In this document: positions 11,759 to 24,746 of the stretch, piece by piece
How the letters are laid out: every line of letters begins with the position of its first letter
Numbering within the stretch: position 1 is the stretch's first letter
Origin: Pseudofabraea citricarpa
Taxonomy: Eukaryota > Ascomycota > Leotiomycetes > Helotiales > Dermateaceae
Length of the DNA: 64,000 nucleotides
Reading direction: 5' to 3'
NCBI GenBank assembly: GCA_029641185.1
Contig: JAPWGK010000007.1
Coordinates: forward strand, 1,488,001 to 1,552,000
Program-made: the position numbers and the translations under genes
The notes under the pieces: model-generated
What the model saw: only the letters and a program-made list of their open reading frames with translations
The model's database searches: none
Told to the model about the DNA's origin: nothing

Positions 11759-13362
11759 ATGCCTTCCCCAGTGGAACAGTTCACCGGTACTCCCGAGCTG
11801 GTTGCTTGTCTTGGTAGGGTGGTGGTAAATCGGAAGCTATTGTACGATTTGTGTTTGACGGGCAAGAGCTTCAATGCCTCATTTACTCCTTTTCTATACA
11901 CGGAAGTCTGGTTTCGGGAGAACAATGCAAACTTCCTCGTCGAAAATCTTCCGACGCTTTTGGCCAACAGGTCACTGAGGCATACCAAGACACTCAATAT
12001 CGCTATCCGGCGTCATTCACGAAAGGACACCGGACAATCCGAAGGCGCTCTGTGCGAGCTTTACAATGAAGGCGCGCAAGCTCTCCTGGCAAAAATGCCA
12101 GGCCTGACCCACTTCTCGTGCGTATTTTGAACAAATGTAATGCAATAAGGTACTAACTTTCATGGATTACCAGGTGGGAAGAAGTAGCGCTGTACTCAAC
12201 TACCATATCAACTCTGCACCGAGAGTGTGCGAATCTTCAGTCTTTGATTATTCGCCACGAAGAGCATATCGAAGAAAGATTAGGGATCATTGAGGACTTT
12301 GACTTCCATGATGGGTTCCACGAAAGACGTTCGCTCTTTGCAACACAGGATCTCTCGCCGTTCGCCAATCTCATTGAGCTCAAAGTTTTTGAAATTCATG
12401 GTGATCTCAACCGCGCTAGAAAAGATCTCGTGGAGGTTCTACTCAAATCTCCTAATCTAAAGACCCTCGGCATGTCAATCAGTGGCGATACTGTGGAGCG
12501 TCTAAACTCAGAGGGAACATGGGCCAAGAACAAAGAGTATTTGATGTTTCTGAAAACCTTGTGCGATGAATACGTATCTGGAGGTGGTACACCATTGCAA
12601 CTACAGAAGCTGACACTCGGCCTTAGCCTCATCGTGTGGCATCCAGGGACTTATCTCAATGGCTTGATCAATCTTGAATGTTTAGAGGATGCTTATATCT
12701 CGAATAAAGGCCACGATGTGGCAATATATTTTGAGGAAGAAGATAACATAGCATGGTCGCTTTTCACTCCCACGCATTGTCCTAACCTAAGCAAATTCGG
12801 CTTTGATTCTTTTACGAAAAAAGTGAAAGAATGGGCTGAGAAGCTAGACTCAGGATATATAAAGCAATTGAGAACGGAATGGATCAATGAGGATGGCTTC
12901 TTAGACATCGCTTCGAAGCTGGAAGGCCTTCCTGCAACATCCAGTTCAACAATGAGCTTTTTGAGCTTTAGTGCCGAACTAATGGACGACTTTAAGCCTG
13001 TTCAAATCAACTGTCTACAGGCTCTCGCTATCGGCTTTAGGCACAGAACACCTGAACAGCAATCGCAGTTTCTTTCTTGGATCAGTGGACTGCCGGGTCT
13101 GGAGCAGCTGTTCCTCTATGATGATATGTTTTCGCCTGTCGACTCGAATATCAACATCCCACCAGCAAAGGACAGCTTTGAAAGTAAAATTGTTCTCCAA
13201 TGTAAGAAGTTACGGTATTTGAGAGCGAGACAAATGGCGTGGCGGATTTGGCGTATCGAGAAGGATGGCAAAGAGGACGTTCGTTTTGAAATACTAGATA
13301 GGTTTGAATCAAGGTTTGTAGAGGCTTTTCAGTCACAGAGTGTCTTCGACACCTATTATTAG
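11759..13362 (+). CDS. F-box/leucine-rich-repeat-like protein
   Basis: Two exons, 11759-12117 and 12174-13362, with a 56-bp intron (donor GTGCGT, branch TACTAAC, acceptor CCAG); the product is 515 residues. The first 60 residues contain L-x2-LCLTGKSFNASFTPFLYTEV, the pattern of divergent fungal F-box-like N-termini, where a short helical bundle would bind Skp1. The rest is rich in spaced Leu/Ile with recurring NLxxLxL-type segments (for example FANLIELKVFEIHG, SPNLKTLGMSI, LINLECLEDAYI), consistent with an irregular leucine-rich repeat substrate arm. Such genes are lineage-expanded in Pezizomycotina. The splice junction is well supported because it keeps the frame across HFS-WEEV. A substrate cannot be inferred. 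Confidence 0.7.
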
Positions 13363-14285
13363 TTGTTTGTTACATTGCAATTTTCAACCAGTTCTTGATA
13401 TTTAGTCCTTTTGGGCGTTTAAATTTTTTTCGTTTGCATTGCATAAACCAGCGACCGCTATGAAGATTCATTTAAAGTCAAAGTCTACCTTGATAAAAAT
13501 TTCTAAGAATACACCAGTTAGTGCGGAGGTTGTAATCATTGGTTGGAGATTCTTTCTTTCACCTAATTAGGTAATAATACATCAAGTAGCTAGGTGCCAT
13601 TCTCTCTACTTCCGACTAAATGCCTCGTAGCTTCACAATTTAAAAGTGCTGAAATTTCATACTACCAATCATTTTGCCTCTTTACAGTCTCTTCTTAGCA
13701 TCCCAGAATCTCCTAAAATCTTACCCACCATTATCAAATCTTACTTGAGCAGGCAAGTGGAGGAGTGACTTGGGGGGGGGGGGGGGGGGGGGGCAGAAGT
13801 GGGAAATGCCGTGCCTTCGCTTATTGTACACCTGAACTCGCACACATCACATGAGTAAAAGAGACAGACAATTCGCCGAGTATGGTAATATTGAACGTAT
13901 AACGGCTGCCTGCTTCTCATGCTACACCATGTGATTTATTCCCTGTGCCTCTCATCTACTTTCAATAGTTTGTTCCTGCATGTCAGAGTCGTACCTGCAC
14001 AACATCGTTTGGCTTTCATTTAAGGCTAAATTAAACAGAACTCAGCCCATGGCCAAGACTTTTGGTTGGTGTACAGTGGTACAATAGATCAGAAGATACG
14101 ATCTGCATGTGGGTAGAATCTCTCACCCCTCTGATATTTTAGAAAAGCCCATGTCATGCATATTCTCCTCATATAAGTTATAACTTATAACTATAAAGAT
14201 ACTTCTTCTTCAAAAGTAACAAACCATCATTGAACACCTCATTGCACAACCACATATCGACAGTAGAAGTTCTCACTGTTTCATC
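13363..14285. other. Intergenic region
   Basis: No gene is seen. It contains the poly-G run listed separately and, near 14170-14205, an AT-rich palindrome-like stretch (AAGTTATAACTTATAACT) about 100 bp before the next start codon, which could be a core promoter element. Confidence 0.45.
13772..13793 (+). repeat. Poly-G homopolymer (22 G)
   Basis: An uninterrupted run of 22 G. Its true length is likely to vary or to be misread in sequencing. Confidence 0.9.
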
Positions 14286-15145
14286 ATGAAGTTTTTCTCT
14301 CAGATCCAACTATTTTCTTCTCTTGTTGTCACCAGTAGGTAATCTCCTGGGTCGAAGAGCACTACGAAGTCTACCATCACCGAATCCCAAGCTAGCTGTG
14401 TTGGAAATATTTTGTTCACGGTCTCCAAAAGCAAATGACATGTTCATGACTTTGACTAGGTTTTGTGACATCGTCCCCATTGGGTGATATCACTCCACGC
14501 GAATGCTACGAGGGTGAATCCAGCGCTCGGCTCTGCTACCGCGATCCGCTCGGAACACCCCAAGATGTTGAACTGACCGAGTAAGTAAACCTTTGAATAA
14601 AACCACTTGCTATTTGTGAACATTCAATCTCTTTTATACTTGTCCCAGTTGAGATGAGAAATTGGATCACAAGTGAGACTTAATTTTCTTCAAAAATCTT
14701 CCATATTTCTCTGCTGCTGTTCCATCTGCACTCTCAGATACCTTAGCTAACTTATGACCACAGCATTCAAACCGTCGCTACATACCTGCGCAACTACGGC
14801 CGCCAGAACCCGCGAAGCCCTGCCTTCTGGACCATGAAAGCAGCCGACGCGCCGGACTGTGGCGAGTGGTCCGTCTACAGCAGCGGCTCGGTTTTGATAA
14901 CAGCCAAGCACATATCCAACACGGTGAACACGAGCGTGCTGTTTGCCGATATCGCAAATACCATCGATGGCGGAGAGTTCCCGACTGATGCCACGAAAGC
15001 GGCCGCGCTGGTGGGATGCGGGACAGACGGTGGCTCGATGGGGGTTATTATCAACGGCACTAACACGGCATATAATACGACAGTTTATAGAGCTAGCGGA
15101 TATACGCCTGATGGGATCTTGCTTAAACTTGTTCATAACGGGTGA
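14286..15145 (+). CDS. Small secreted four-cysteine protein
   Basis: Three exons: 14286-14334, 14460-14580 and 14764-15145. Donors are GTAGGT and GTAAGT, acceptors CTAG and ACAG. The product is 183 residues. The N-terminus MKFFSQIQLFSSLVV is a typical signal peptide core, so secretion is expected. The mature part has exactly four cysteines (about residues 32, 42, 89 and 142), enough for two disulfides. Recognisable features are RECYEG, a TYLRNYGRQ segment, and a C-terminal GYTPDGILLKLV. I have the impression of a family of fungal secreted proteins of unknown function with the same layout, but I cannot name a domain. It could be an effector-like or cell-wall protein. The splice model rests on frame continuity at TS-F and TD-I. 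Confidence 0.7.
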
Positions 15146-16366
15146 GGGAGATATCGTGAAGTTGATTATTCTAGGGATGATAGTAGTCTTCGAGATATAA
15201 CTTGAGCATCTCAGTTGCCTTCAATCGTTTTTTCCATATTCTGTAGCGATAGGAAACTCTCTATCAATCTGATTATACGATACAACGTGTCCAATGTACG
15301 TTTGTGCCTCTTGCACGTACCGATATGAATACTAGCCTCGAAAATTGACTATCACTTGCTGTAAATCTTTATAAACATAAGAAACAAGAGCAGGAGGTGT
15401 GCTCAGTTGTTTTTGCTGCTTTACATTCGCGGATACTATTAGAAATTCGGTTGAGCCAGAGGAGATAGCAAAAGGCGCTACCAGTAAGAGGAGCTCAGGT
15501 CACTAGTTTAAAAGAAGATCAAATAAATGCCACAGTTACCCACTTAGCTTTGCCTCGGATCTGGAACCATATATCAGAGCGTCTATCGATTTTTAGGCAC
15601 GGTCAATGACAAAGCTCCTCGCTTAACAGGCTATTCCAAAGGACCAAAGGTTTAAATGCGACTCGCATCTGGCGATATATATTAGGATAAACAGTTAGCA
15701 GCTCTTAAAGAAACGACTTGTAGTTAATTACGTTGCCACGGATTTCATTGACCACCACTTTTGTTTTACGTACTAATAAACGGAAAGAAAGAGTATAAAA
15801 ACTGATACGACAAGCTGACCACGTGCATCAAGCAACAACAATACGCCAACAATCTAAAAAAAAATTTTCCCCCATAAAACCTCAGCTTGTTTCTAGTAGT
15901 AGAGCGCACCTAAGAACCCTTCTAGTAAGACCTCTGGTCTTCGAGATACTGCAAGGAATTGGGTCAGGTCTTTAGGCGAGTTGAAATTGTAAGCGATGGA
16001 AACTGCTTCAGAGAATCCTCAAGAATTTCAAGACACACCGAGGCTTCAGAGATCTTACAGAAGCGTATCCCAGATGTAGTACATAAGGTAGTGTTTCTAC
16101 TAACCAACCTTACAGCGAGTAAATTGTGCCACAAATGAGAAGGCAAAATCAAACTCACTTAGTACTCGGAATCAAGCAAAGACGATTATACCTTGTGCTC
16201 CTGATAAATGAATGCCAAAAACCCACATACAAAGTCTACACTATGCCGAGATAACCACCGCAACAGATATATTAATTCACAGGTCCAGAGGGGTAATTTG
16301 ACTAATAATATAAGGAGAACAAGCAGTGAAGCTAATATTTTTTATTGATTGATTGAAAGAGAGAAT
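15146..16366. other. Intergenic region between convergent genes
   Basis: About 1.2 kb with no supported coding frame. Several short A-runs and T-runs near 15850 and 16340 may belong to polyadenylation regions. Nothing else is recognisable. Confidence 0.45.
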
Positions 16367-18077
16367 CTATCTCCCTGATCTTCTCTTCTTCCAAGCTTTG
16401 ACTTCTTTCAATACTCCCATGACCAATGGGACACCTATTGGTCCAAGCAAAGGCAGATAAACAGCCACCTTGTGCTCGTCGGGGAAATATACCTGGCCAA
16501 CCATACTCTTCTCGAAGAAAGCCTTTTCGGCTGCTTGTTCAGCAATCCGCGCATTTTCTAGACCTTCTGCTCCGCCCAGACCATCACACGCCTTTCGCAG
16601 ATGCTCAATCGTGGTATATACGCCCTCAGCCACACTCTGGGGAATACTGATTGATGGCAATGCTTGGGTAAGCCGAGCCAAACTTCCTAAGGTGCCGCTT
16701 GCCTTCAATAACAGCCCAGCACTCCTGACTCTGATCAAAGTCATGAGTCGCAAAGGTAAAGACCCACTCTCTGGAGCTCCGAGCAATGCCAGAAGCTGGT
16801 TCGAGAAAACGAGCATAGCCGGTCGAAGATCAGTTCTAAATAAGTCAGCAAAGACGGCCAAGGGGCATGCAGATATCCTCACATGTTCGATTGTATAACC
16901 ACCCCTCCCCATTGTGGGATCAACCAACTCTTGCCTCCACCCTCGACTTCCATATCGCCCACATATAAGATAAAGTTGATGGTTGGGGCGCCCCCGATAC
17001 TGGGACTTAGCGGCCATTCTGCGGCATTGATAAATGCACTCAAGTCCTCCTTTTTCAAGACGCTTCCACTCACACCCGGTGTGGCATAGAGCTGGACTTG
17101 CGTGTCAATGGTGAAATTGCTGATGGAGGAGAAGCTGTCTAACAGAGGCTTGATGTATTCCTCTAACGCTGCCTCGATCTCCCATGATGACGGGGTGGCG
17201 CCGGAGGCAAAGAGAGAGAAGGTCAAATGGTAGGTTGGAGAATACTTCATGGATCTCGAGGTCCATTTCGCAAGAGCTTCGGCTACATCCGGGTCTGGGG
17301 TCTTCGGACTCCTCTCGGGTGGTGCGGAGCTGGTGGAAAGGAGATAAGAGATCATGGCTTGCTCCTCCGCAAACAACGTTCGTAAGATCCCAGCAATGTA
17401 CGTAGCCAGTGGCGATGACGAGGACGAGCTCGATGGGATCTGATTGGGGGTGTAGAAGACGTCGAGGATGGGCGAATATGCTTGCAACTTTGCCTGCTGC
17501 TCTGGACCGGGTACCACCCTAATAACCAGCGCCACCTCATCTTCTACCTTGGACCCGGAGGACCGTCCGCTCACCACGGCAGACGCATTGGCTGGCGGGG
17601 GGAGCTGCAGTCGCAGATGGTGAGCCGAGAGGTCATTGAGGTCGTCCAGTGCGTGCTGGGTGGTCAGGAGCAGGTGCTGTGCTTCGTGGTCGTTGAGCGA
17701 TGGAGCCTCGATTGATATGCGCAGAGGGAAAACCGGTCGACACGCCTGGCAACAGTTAGCACTGGTGTATCTCGTCTGTGTCTTGTATTCTCGAGATCTG
17801 CTGTACGTACAATCCCCTTGTCCCACTGCATCATCTGGTCCAGCGGCAGGTCGGCGCGGTAGATGGTCGTCGTCTGCCACCATGTTGGAAGGCCAAAGAA
17901 GAGGATGATGGCCCAGAAGGAGAGGATGACATATGTGCGCAGGCGGATGCTCTCAGGCTTCTCTGGCGGCGGTTCCTTCTTGAGCTGAGTGAGAGAAGCG
18001 ATGCTCACGACCTTTGTGTCTGCGGTAGGAGGAGCAGTAGCAGCATCAACAGTATCCTCGCCATCCACGGCGGACAT
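16367..18077 (-). CDS. GPI17: GPI transamidase component PIG-S/Gpi17
   Basis: Three exons: 17811-18077, 16883-17745 and 16367-16835. Intron 17746-17810 has a GTACGT donor and intron 16836-16882 a GTGAGG donor with a CTGAC branch. The product is 532 residues, the usual size of PIG-S. The N-terminal membrane segment and its flank (YVILSFWAIILFFGLPTWW, then TTTIYRADLPLDQM) are characteristic of PIG-S. The lumenal part follows, and a C-terminal membrane segment (VAVYLPLLGPIGVPLVMGV) ends in basic KKRRSGR, an ER-retention-like cytosolic tail. PIG-S is a subunit of the ER complex that attaches GPI anchors to proteins, together with the catalytic Gpi8 and with Gaa1. The gene points away from the broken ORF at 18481, so the two share about 400 bp of promoter. 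Confidence 0.93.
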
Positions 18078-18480
18078 GTTGACAGAGGTGCAGGTTGGAG
18101 ATGGAGGATGTCAACATCTGCTGCTTGTGCTGCTTTGCTTGGACACAGTCGCCGTCAGAGAAATGAGAGCCACACAAGGCTGAGGGTGAGGGTGAGGCTG
18201 AGGGTGAGGCTGGGTTGTGGCGGAGGAAGTCAGGAAGTCAGGCTGAATGGATTGTTGCACGTGATTCGTGTGGTTGAGCTATACGTACTTACTAAGTACT
18301 ACTTAGTAAGCGAGAGCGAGAGATAAGCGATGCGAGAAAGCACGAGCACGAGCATGAGTCAGTAGCTTTCGTCCCAAGTTACTATACCATCTCTTATTCT
18401 CATCATCACATCTATCGTCAATCATCCATCATCCACCCTCTGATGTTATAGCCTCGTGATTGTACCTTCGCTATTCCATC
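18078..18480. promoter_or_regulatory. Putative bidirectional promoter with GGGTGAGGCT repeats
   Basis: The region lies between PIG-S (leftward) and the broken ORF (rightward). It includes a short tandem array of GAGGGTGAGGCT-type units at about 18180-18213, an AGTACTTACTAAGTACTACTT near-palindrome around 18285-18305, and a CT/CATC-rich leader before 18481. Confidence 0.4.
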
Positions 18481-18537
18481 ATGTCAGTTCCCAGCAGCCC
18501 AGGAGCATCCCCAGAATTCCGCCTCCCAACTTCCTAA
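18481..18537 (+). pseudogene. 5' fragment of an ORF broken by the giant TIR element
   Basis: ATG at 18481 in a good fungal context (CCATCATGTC) opens a short frame beginning MSVPSSPGASPEF. It ends at a TAA (18535-18537) that lies inside the left copy of the 8-bp target duplication. In the right copy the same codon is CAA. The frame would therefore continue through the duplication into 39135 onward if the element were absent. The TAA fits a single CpA-to-TpA change. The family is not recognised. Confidence 0.5.
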
Positions 18538-18658
18538 TACCACACCTATGCGCAAAAGCTCTGTAATTAAGAGGTGGGCACTACGCTTCGCCTACCTCTT
18601 CGCTAAGCTATATAGGTACTATAGGCGAAATTATCGCCCGCCCCGCTTTAGTTAGTTA
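18538..18658 (+). repeat. Left terminal inverted repeat
   Basis: Begins TACCACACCTATG and runs to about CCCGCCCCGCTTTAGTTAG. It matches the reverse complement of 39006-39126. About ten mismatches were found by eye, all transitions, most of them CA/TA or TG/TA. It contains a GAGGTGGGC...GCCTACCTC stem-like inner palindrome. Confidence 0.85.
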
Positions 18659-18724
18659 GGATTTAGTTATATTATATTAGCTAAAACGTTATACTTATAC
18701 TAGTTACTAGTACTAAAATAAATC

Positions 18725-18802
18725 TAGTAAACCTAAAAGATCTAAGAGATCTAGGGGATCTAAAAGATCTAAAAGATCTAGAGAGTCTAGAGAATCTAGA
18801 GG
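18725..18802 (+). repeat. 9-bp AGATCTA(A/G)(A/G) tandem array, left
   Basis: Eight or so degenerate 9-bp units (GATCTAAGA, GATCTAGGG, GATCTAAAA and so on). A second block of the same unit lies at about 18885-18965, and a third near the right end of the element. Confidence 0.8.
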
Positions 18803-18884
18803 AGTTATTTTATTACTTACTACTAATTATATATTATTATCTAACTTAGTATTACTAGCTAACTTTATAAGCTATAAAATAATC

Positions 18885-18965
18885 TAGTAGATCTAATATA
18901 TCTAAGAGATCTAATAGATTTATAAGATCTAGGAGATCTAAGAAATCTAAGGGATCTAAAAAATA
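18885..18965 (+). repeat. 9-bp AGATCTA array, second left block
   Basis: Same degenerate unit as 18725-18802, separated from it by about 80 bp of AT-rich sequence. Confidence 0.75.
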
Positions 18966-19074
18966 TAAAAGAAATAAAAAGATTAACTTTTTACCTCTTA
19001 GAATAAAAAATAAATAAAAAGAAGTTTAAGACGTACGTAATAAAAAGAAAGCTAGAAAAGTTTTATATTAGTCG

Positions 19075-19345
19075 GGTAACTTCTAATTAGTTCTTTTAGC
19101 GTACGTTCTAGTTAGTTAGCGTTCTAGCTTCTAGTTAGTTAGTATTCTAGCTTCTAGTTAGTTAAAGTTCTAGCTTTTAATTAGCTAGCGTTTTAGCTTT
19201 TAGTTAGTTAGAGTTCTAGCTTCTAATTAGCTAGCGTTTTAGCTTTTAGTTAGCTAAAATTTCCTAAATCCTACCTTCTAGTTAGTTCTTTTTTATAACT
19301 TCTAGTTAGTTTAATAATTAGTTTAATAGTTAGTTTAGTAGCTAG
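19075..19345 (+). repeat. Tandem array of TTCTAGTTAGTTAG-type units
   Basis: Repeated TTCTAGTTAGTTAG(N)GTTCTAGC units of about 25-30 bp with many transitions, grading into GTTTAGTAGCTA units at the right edge. Confidence 0.75.
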
Positions 19346-19360
19346 TTTAGTAGCTTAGCG

Positions 19361-19647
19361 TATATTTTCTTTTATTTATATAAGAGAGCGTACTAAAGCG
19401 TAAATAAAGATTTAATACGAGTTTTCTTTTATTCGTATAAGAAAACGTACTAAAGCGTAAGTAAAAATTTAGTATATATTTTCTTTTATTTATATAAGAG
19501 AGTATATTAAAACGTAAGCGAGAATTCGACACGTATTTTCTTTTATTTATATAAGAGAGTATATTAAAGCGTAAGTAAGAATTTAGTACGAGTTTTCTTT
19601 TATTTATATAAGAGAGATAACTTAATAGCTTAGTATATATTTTCTTT

Positions 19648-19650
<3 letters not shown>
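19361..19650 (-). repeat. 57-bp tandem repeat, about five copies (19 codons)
   Basis: The TTTTCTTTTATT landmark recurs at 19365, 19422, 19479, 19536 and 19593, a spacing of exactly 57 bp. Because 57 is divisible by three, the minus strand has a partly open frame (19347-19532) of a 19-residue repeat with a SYINKRKY-like core. This may be the decayed remnant of a repeat protein or may simply be satellite DNA. Confidence 0.85.

Positions 19651-19709
<59 letters not shown>
19650..19709 (+). repeat. (AAT)n microsatellite
   Basis: About twenty uninterrupted AAT units at the end of the 57-bp array. Confidence 0.9.
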
Positions 19710-19712
<3 letters not shown>

Positions 19713-19894
19713 TAAATATTAATTTAATTTTTATTATCTTAAAAGTTAATATTAAAGTTAAAATTATTAATATTAATTAAATTTTTATTTTTATTTTTAT
19801 TTCTTTTAAAATCTTATATATATTAATAAAAGAATTTATTTAATTTTTTTATATATATAATTATCTTATAATTATATATATAATATATATAATT

Positions 19895-20004
19895 ATAAAT
19901 ATATTAATTTATATATAATATATTATTCGTATAAAATATTAAGACTTAATTAAATACTTATAACTTAAAAGATATAAATAAAAATAAATAATCTTTTTAA
20001 TAAT

Positions 20005-20005
<1 letters not shown>
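19895..20005 (+). repeat. Repeat family Y, copy left of the (TTA)n tract
   Basis: Contains ATATTAAGACTTAATTAAATACTT and AAAAGATATAAATAAAAATAAATAATC, given here in pieces. The same order recurs inverted at about 20620-20770 and direct at about 37325-37445. Confidence 0.65.
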
Positions 20006-20523
<518 letters not shown>

Positions 20524-20619
20524 CTTAATAAATAATATAAATACTAATAAATTATATTTTTTAGTTTTATTTAATTATTTAATTAATTTTAATTTATTTA
20601 ATAAAAGAAATATAATTAT

Positions 20620-20770
20620 AATAATATTAGAATTTATTAATATTAAAAGAATTATTTATTTTTATTTTTATTTTTTAACTTATAAGTATTTAATTAAATC
20701 TTAGTATTTTATATAAATAATATATTATATACGAGTTAATATATTTATAAATAAAATAACTAAGTATTAA
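20620..20770 (-). repeat. Repeat family Y, inverted copy right of the (TTA)n tract
   Basis: The reverse complement aligns closely with 19895-20005 and 37325-37445. Together the left copy, the (TTA)n tract and this copy form a large inverted-repeat structure. Confidence 0.65.
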
Positions 20771-21817
20771 TATATATTTATAATTATATATATATTATTT
20801 ATATATATATATATATATATAATTATAAGATAATTATATTAATAATTAAGAAAATTATTATAAATAATTTAATTATATTTAATAATATATTAAAATATTT
20901 TATATTTTTATTTATTAGAATTATAATTAATATAAGAATTATAAAAAAAGTTAATTAAAAATTATATCTAATATTATACTTTTAAGAATTTTAATTTATT
21001 AATAATATTAAATAAATTTATTAAAAGAATAATAAATATATAATTTAAAATTAAATTAATCTTATTTATTAAATTAATATAAGTAATAATATTAATAATA
21101 AAAAAAGATCTTATATTATTAATATTAATATATCTTTCTTATTTTTAATTATAAATATAAATTAAATATAAATATATTTTAATAATCTTAATAATTAATT
21201 AATTTATAAAAATATTAATATTATAATATTAATTATATAATACTTTAGGTATTTATTTTTATTATAAGATTTAATTTTTTAAACTTATATTATTAAATTC
21301 TTAAATATAAACTTTTATTATTTTATTAATATTAAAATATAATAATTTTATTTATATTTTAAGTATTTTATAATAAATAAGTTATATAATTTACTAAAAT
21401 ATATAAGTTATAAAATTAAGAAAAAAATACTCGAATATTTTATAAAATATTATTATTATTAAAAATATAAGAAATTATTAAAATAATTTAAATTTACTTT
21501 TTATAAGAATATTAAATTAAATTATATAATAATAATAAATATTATATATATTAATAATAACTTAGTATTTTATATTATTAATAAAATAATATATTTTTAG
21601 ATAAACTAATAATTATAAAATATCTTAGTATAATATATATAAGATATTTTAAGAATATATTAGATTAATATATACTTAAGCTTATTAGATTTTATTATTT
21701 ATAATATAAGTATTAATATAATAATTTATTATAATAACTTATAATAATTAATATAAAATAATTAGTAAAATTAAAAAAAATTATAAAAAAAATTTATTAA
21801 TATATTAATTATATATA

Positions 21818-22163
21818 TATTATAGTATATAGAATATAAAGTAAATAAAAGATTAATATAACTAATTAATAATAAAAGATCTAAGTATAAGAAGAGAAGA
21901 AGAAAGGAAAGAAAGAAAATATAAGAAACTAGTTATAAGTAGTCCTTCCTATTATACTAGTATTTGCTCTCTAAGTATTCTCTATTATACGTATTCTTAG
22001 GTAAGTAAATATATAAGATAAGTTATATATAATTTACCCTACTTAGTAAATTTCTAGTTATATAATTAGGGTTAATAAGTTATAGTATAAGGTAAGTAAA
22101 ATATATATAAGAGAAGTAAGTATATAATATATATCTTAAGTAACTTATATAAGAACTATAATA
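21818..22163 (-). repeat. 3' LTR of the minus-strand Gypsy element
   Basis: Reverse-complement match to the other three LTRs, bounded on the right by the purine tract TTACCTCCCCTC and on the left by ATATA. Confidence 0.87.
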
Positions 22164-24746
22164 TTACCTCCCCTCTAAGCGTCTAATTTTTATATTAGAT
22201 AAGGTTTATCTAGATATCTAGAGTAAAAATCTTTTAGAATTTCTTATATATTTTTAAAATTTTCTACTAGATATTACTCTAGATCTAGTAGTTATTATAT
22301 TTATTTAACTTTATAGAAAACTTTTCCTCTAATTATCTTTATATTCTTAATATCTTTTACTTCTTATTTGTTATTTCCTTTTATATTAATTAGTAGAGAT
22401 TTAGTTTCTTTCTATCTAGGTAAAAGATTATCTAGGTTTTTATATAATAAGTTAGAGTAAAATATAAGATAAATCTTAAGTCCTAGTAGTAACTTTACTT
22501 TATAAGAGCTTAGTTTAATTTTCTTCTTAATCTTATAAGGCCTTTTATTCTTATATTCTAATTTTTATAAAAGTCTTTATATTCGGATATTTTTTATTAA
22601 GATATAAACTTTATCTTCTAGTTTATAGTTTAGTATAAGTAATCGTTTCTTATTTACGTATTTTTTTATCTTACTCTAAGACTAAGTTATTTCTTTACGT
22701 ATAAATTTCTAAGTATCTTTTATTCTTTTTACGAATTCTATTACTTGTCTTTTATCTAGTTTACTTTTTACTAGTTATATTAATTAATTTTAGTATTTTC
22801 TTAGTTAAAATTTATTCTTAGTTTATATCTTTTATTTATAAAAAATAATATAACTTTTATACTTATAGATTAATATTTATTTCCTATAAATTCTACTATT
22901 AGTAGGTTTAACTCTAGTTATCTTATAAGTAGTTAGTATAAGCTCTTAGGTAGTATTTTATTTTCGCGTTTATTTTTTCTATTTAGTCTATTTATCTCTA
23001 GATATATTATTATAGATAATTAAATATTAATTCCTAATATCTTATAAAGCTTTCTTTATATCTTACTTATAAATTAAAACCTTTATTAGAGATATAAGTT
23101 ATAAGTAATCTATAGTATTTTTATATATTCTTTAGGAATAATTTAGTAGTTTCTTTATACTTATTCTTTTATCTTTATATTTATAAAAAATATAATATCT
23201 TTCCTTTAATAATCTATAGATTATAATTAAGATAATATTAAATCTATTACTCTCTAAAAGTTTAGTTATAAAATCTATAGATATATAACTCTAAGGTTTA
23301 TCTAGTATTAATAGTAGCTCTAGGTATCCTTAATAAGTAGTATTATTTAGTTTAGACTTTCTATAAATATAATAGTTTCTAATATATTAATTAAGATTTT
23401 TATTTATATTCTTCTAGATATAATTATCTTATAAAAGGATTAATATCCCTTCTTAGCTAAGGTATCTAATTATAAGTTTTTTATATATTTTCTAAATTAA
23501 TTTTATTTTATAAGCTTCTAGAACTTAGACTTAGTTCTTATAAAATAAGATATTATCTTAATTTTTATAATATAACTTAGGAATATCTTTTACTAGTTTA
23601 TTATCTCTTAAAGCCTTAAGAGTTTCTTAGTAGAACTAATTATTCTTTTATCTCTTCTAAATATACTTAGGAATCGTTTATTTTACTCTTATAACTTAAA
23701 TATATAAGTTAAATATTTCTAGAGCTTTCTTTCTACTAATTTTACTTTTAGAAGAATAATTTATATTTATTCTTTCTATTAATTATTTAACTTATCTTAT
23801 AGTTTATCTTAAGATCTTCTAGTTAAAGCATTTATTTTCTTGTTTTATTTTTCTAGTTTATAGACGATCTAAAAGTTAAATTCTAATAAGAATTCTACTT
23901 ATCTAGCTTATCTTCTTATTAGTTTCTTAGTAGTTATAAAATATTCTAGAGTCTTATAATCTAAGAGTACTTATATAAGTAAGTTTATTTCTTAAAGTTT
24001 AAGTTTTTATTTCTTAAAGTATTTAATTATTACTAAGAGTTTCTTATTATAGATTTTATAATTATATTTAGCTAATAGGAGTCTTCTAGAAAAGAATATT
24101 ATAGGTATAAAAGTTTATCTTCTTTATATTAAGATAATACTCTTATATTAATATAATCTAGATAAGTTATATTTTATAATATATTATTTATTTTTATTAA
24201 AATACGTAAGTATTAGTACTAAGATAATTACTCTTTTTTAGTTCTTTAAAAGCTTTCTAGTATTTATTATTCTAATTAAAACCTTTTGTTTTCTCTTCTT
24301 TCTTACTTAGTTATTAATTAAAGAGAATATCCTAGAAGTAATTTTTAATAAATCTTTTATAAAAGTTTATAAATCTAATAAAGCTTTATATATCTCTTAA
24401 GTTCTTAGCGTTTTCTTATTCTTAAATATTCTTAATCTTATTAGGGTTTATTCTAATTCCTTTTATACTAATAATTAGTCCTAAGAACTTAATTTTATCT
24501 TAGTAGAAGACGTATTTCTTAATATCTACTTAAAGTCTTATCTCTTATAATTTAATTAAGACTTTTCTAATATATTTTATATATTCTTCTCTAGTTCTAT
24601 TAGTATAAATATAAATATTATTAATATAAGATAAAATAAAATTATTAGAATATTCCTAGAGTATTTTATTTATAAAGTTCTAAAATATTAAAGGTTTATT
24701 AGTTAATCTAAAAGAAAGTATCTTATATTTATATAAGCTTTATTTA

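Noticed and set aside
11505..11997. Minus-strand frames overlapping the start of the F-box-like gene
   Set aside because: They are antisense shadows of the spliced plus-strand gene and lack motifs.
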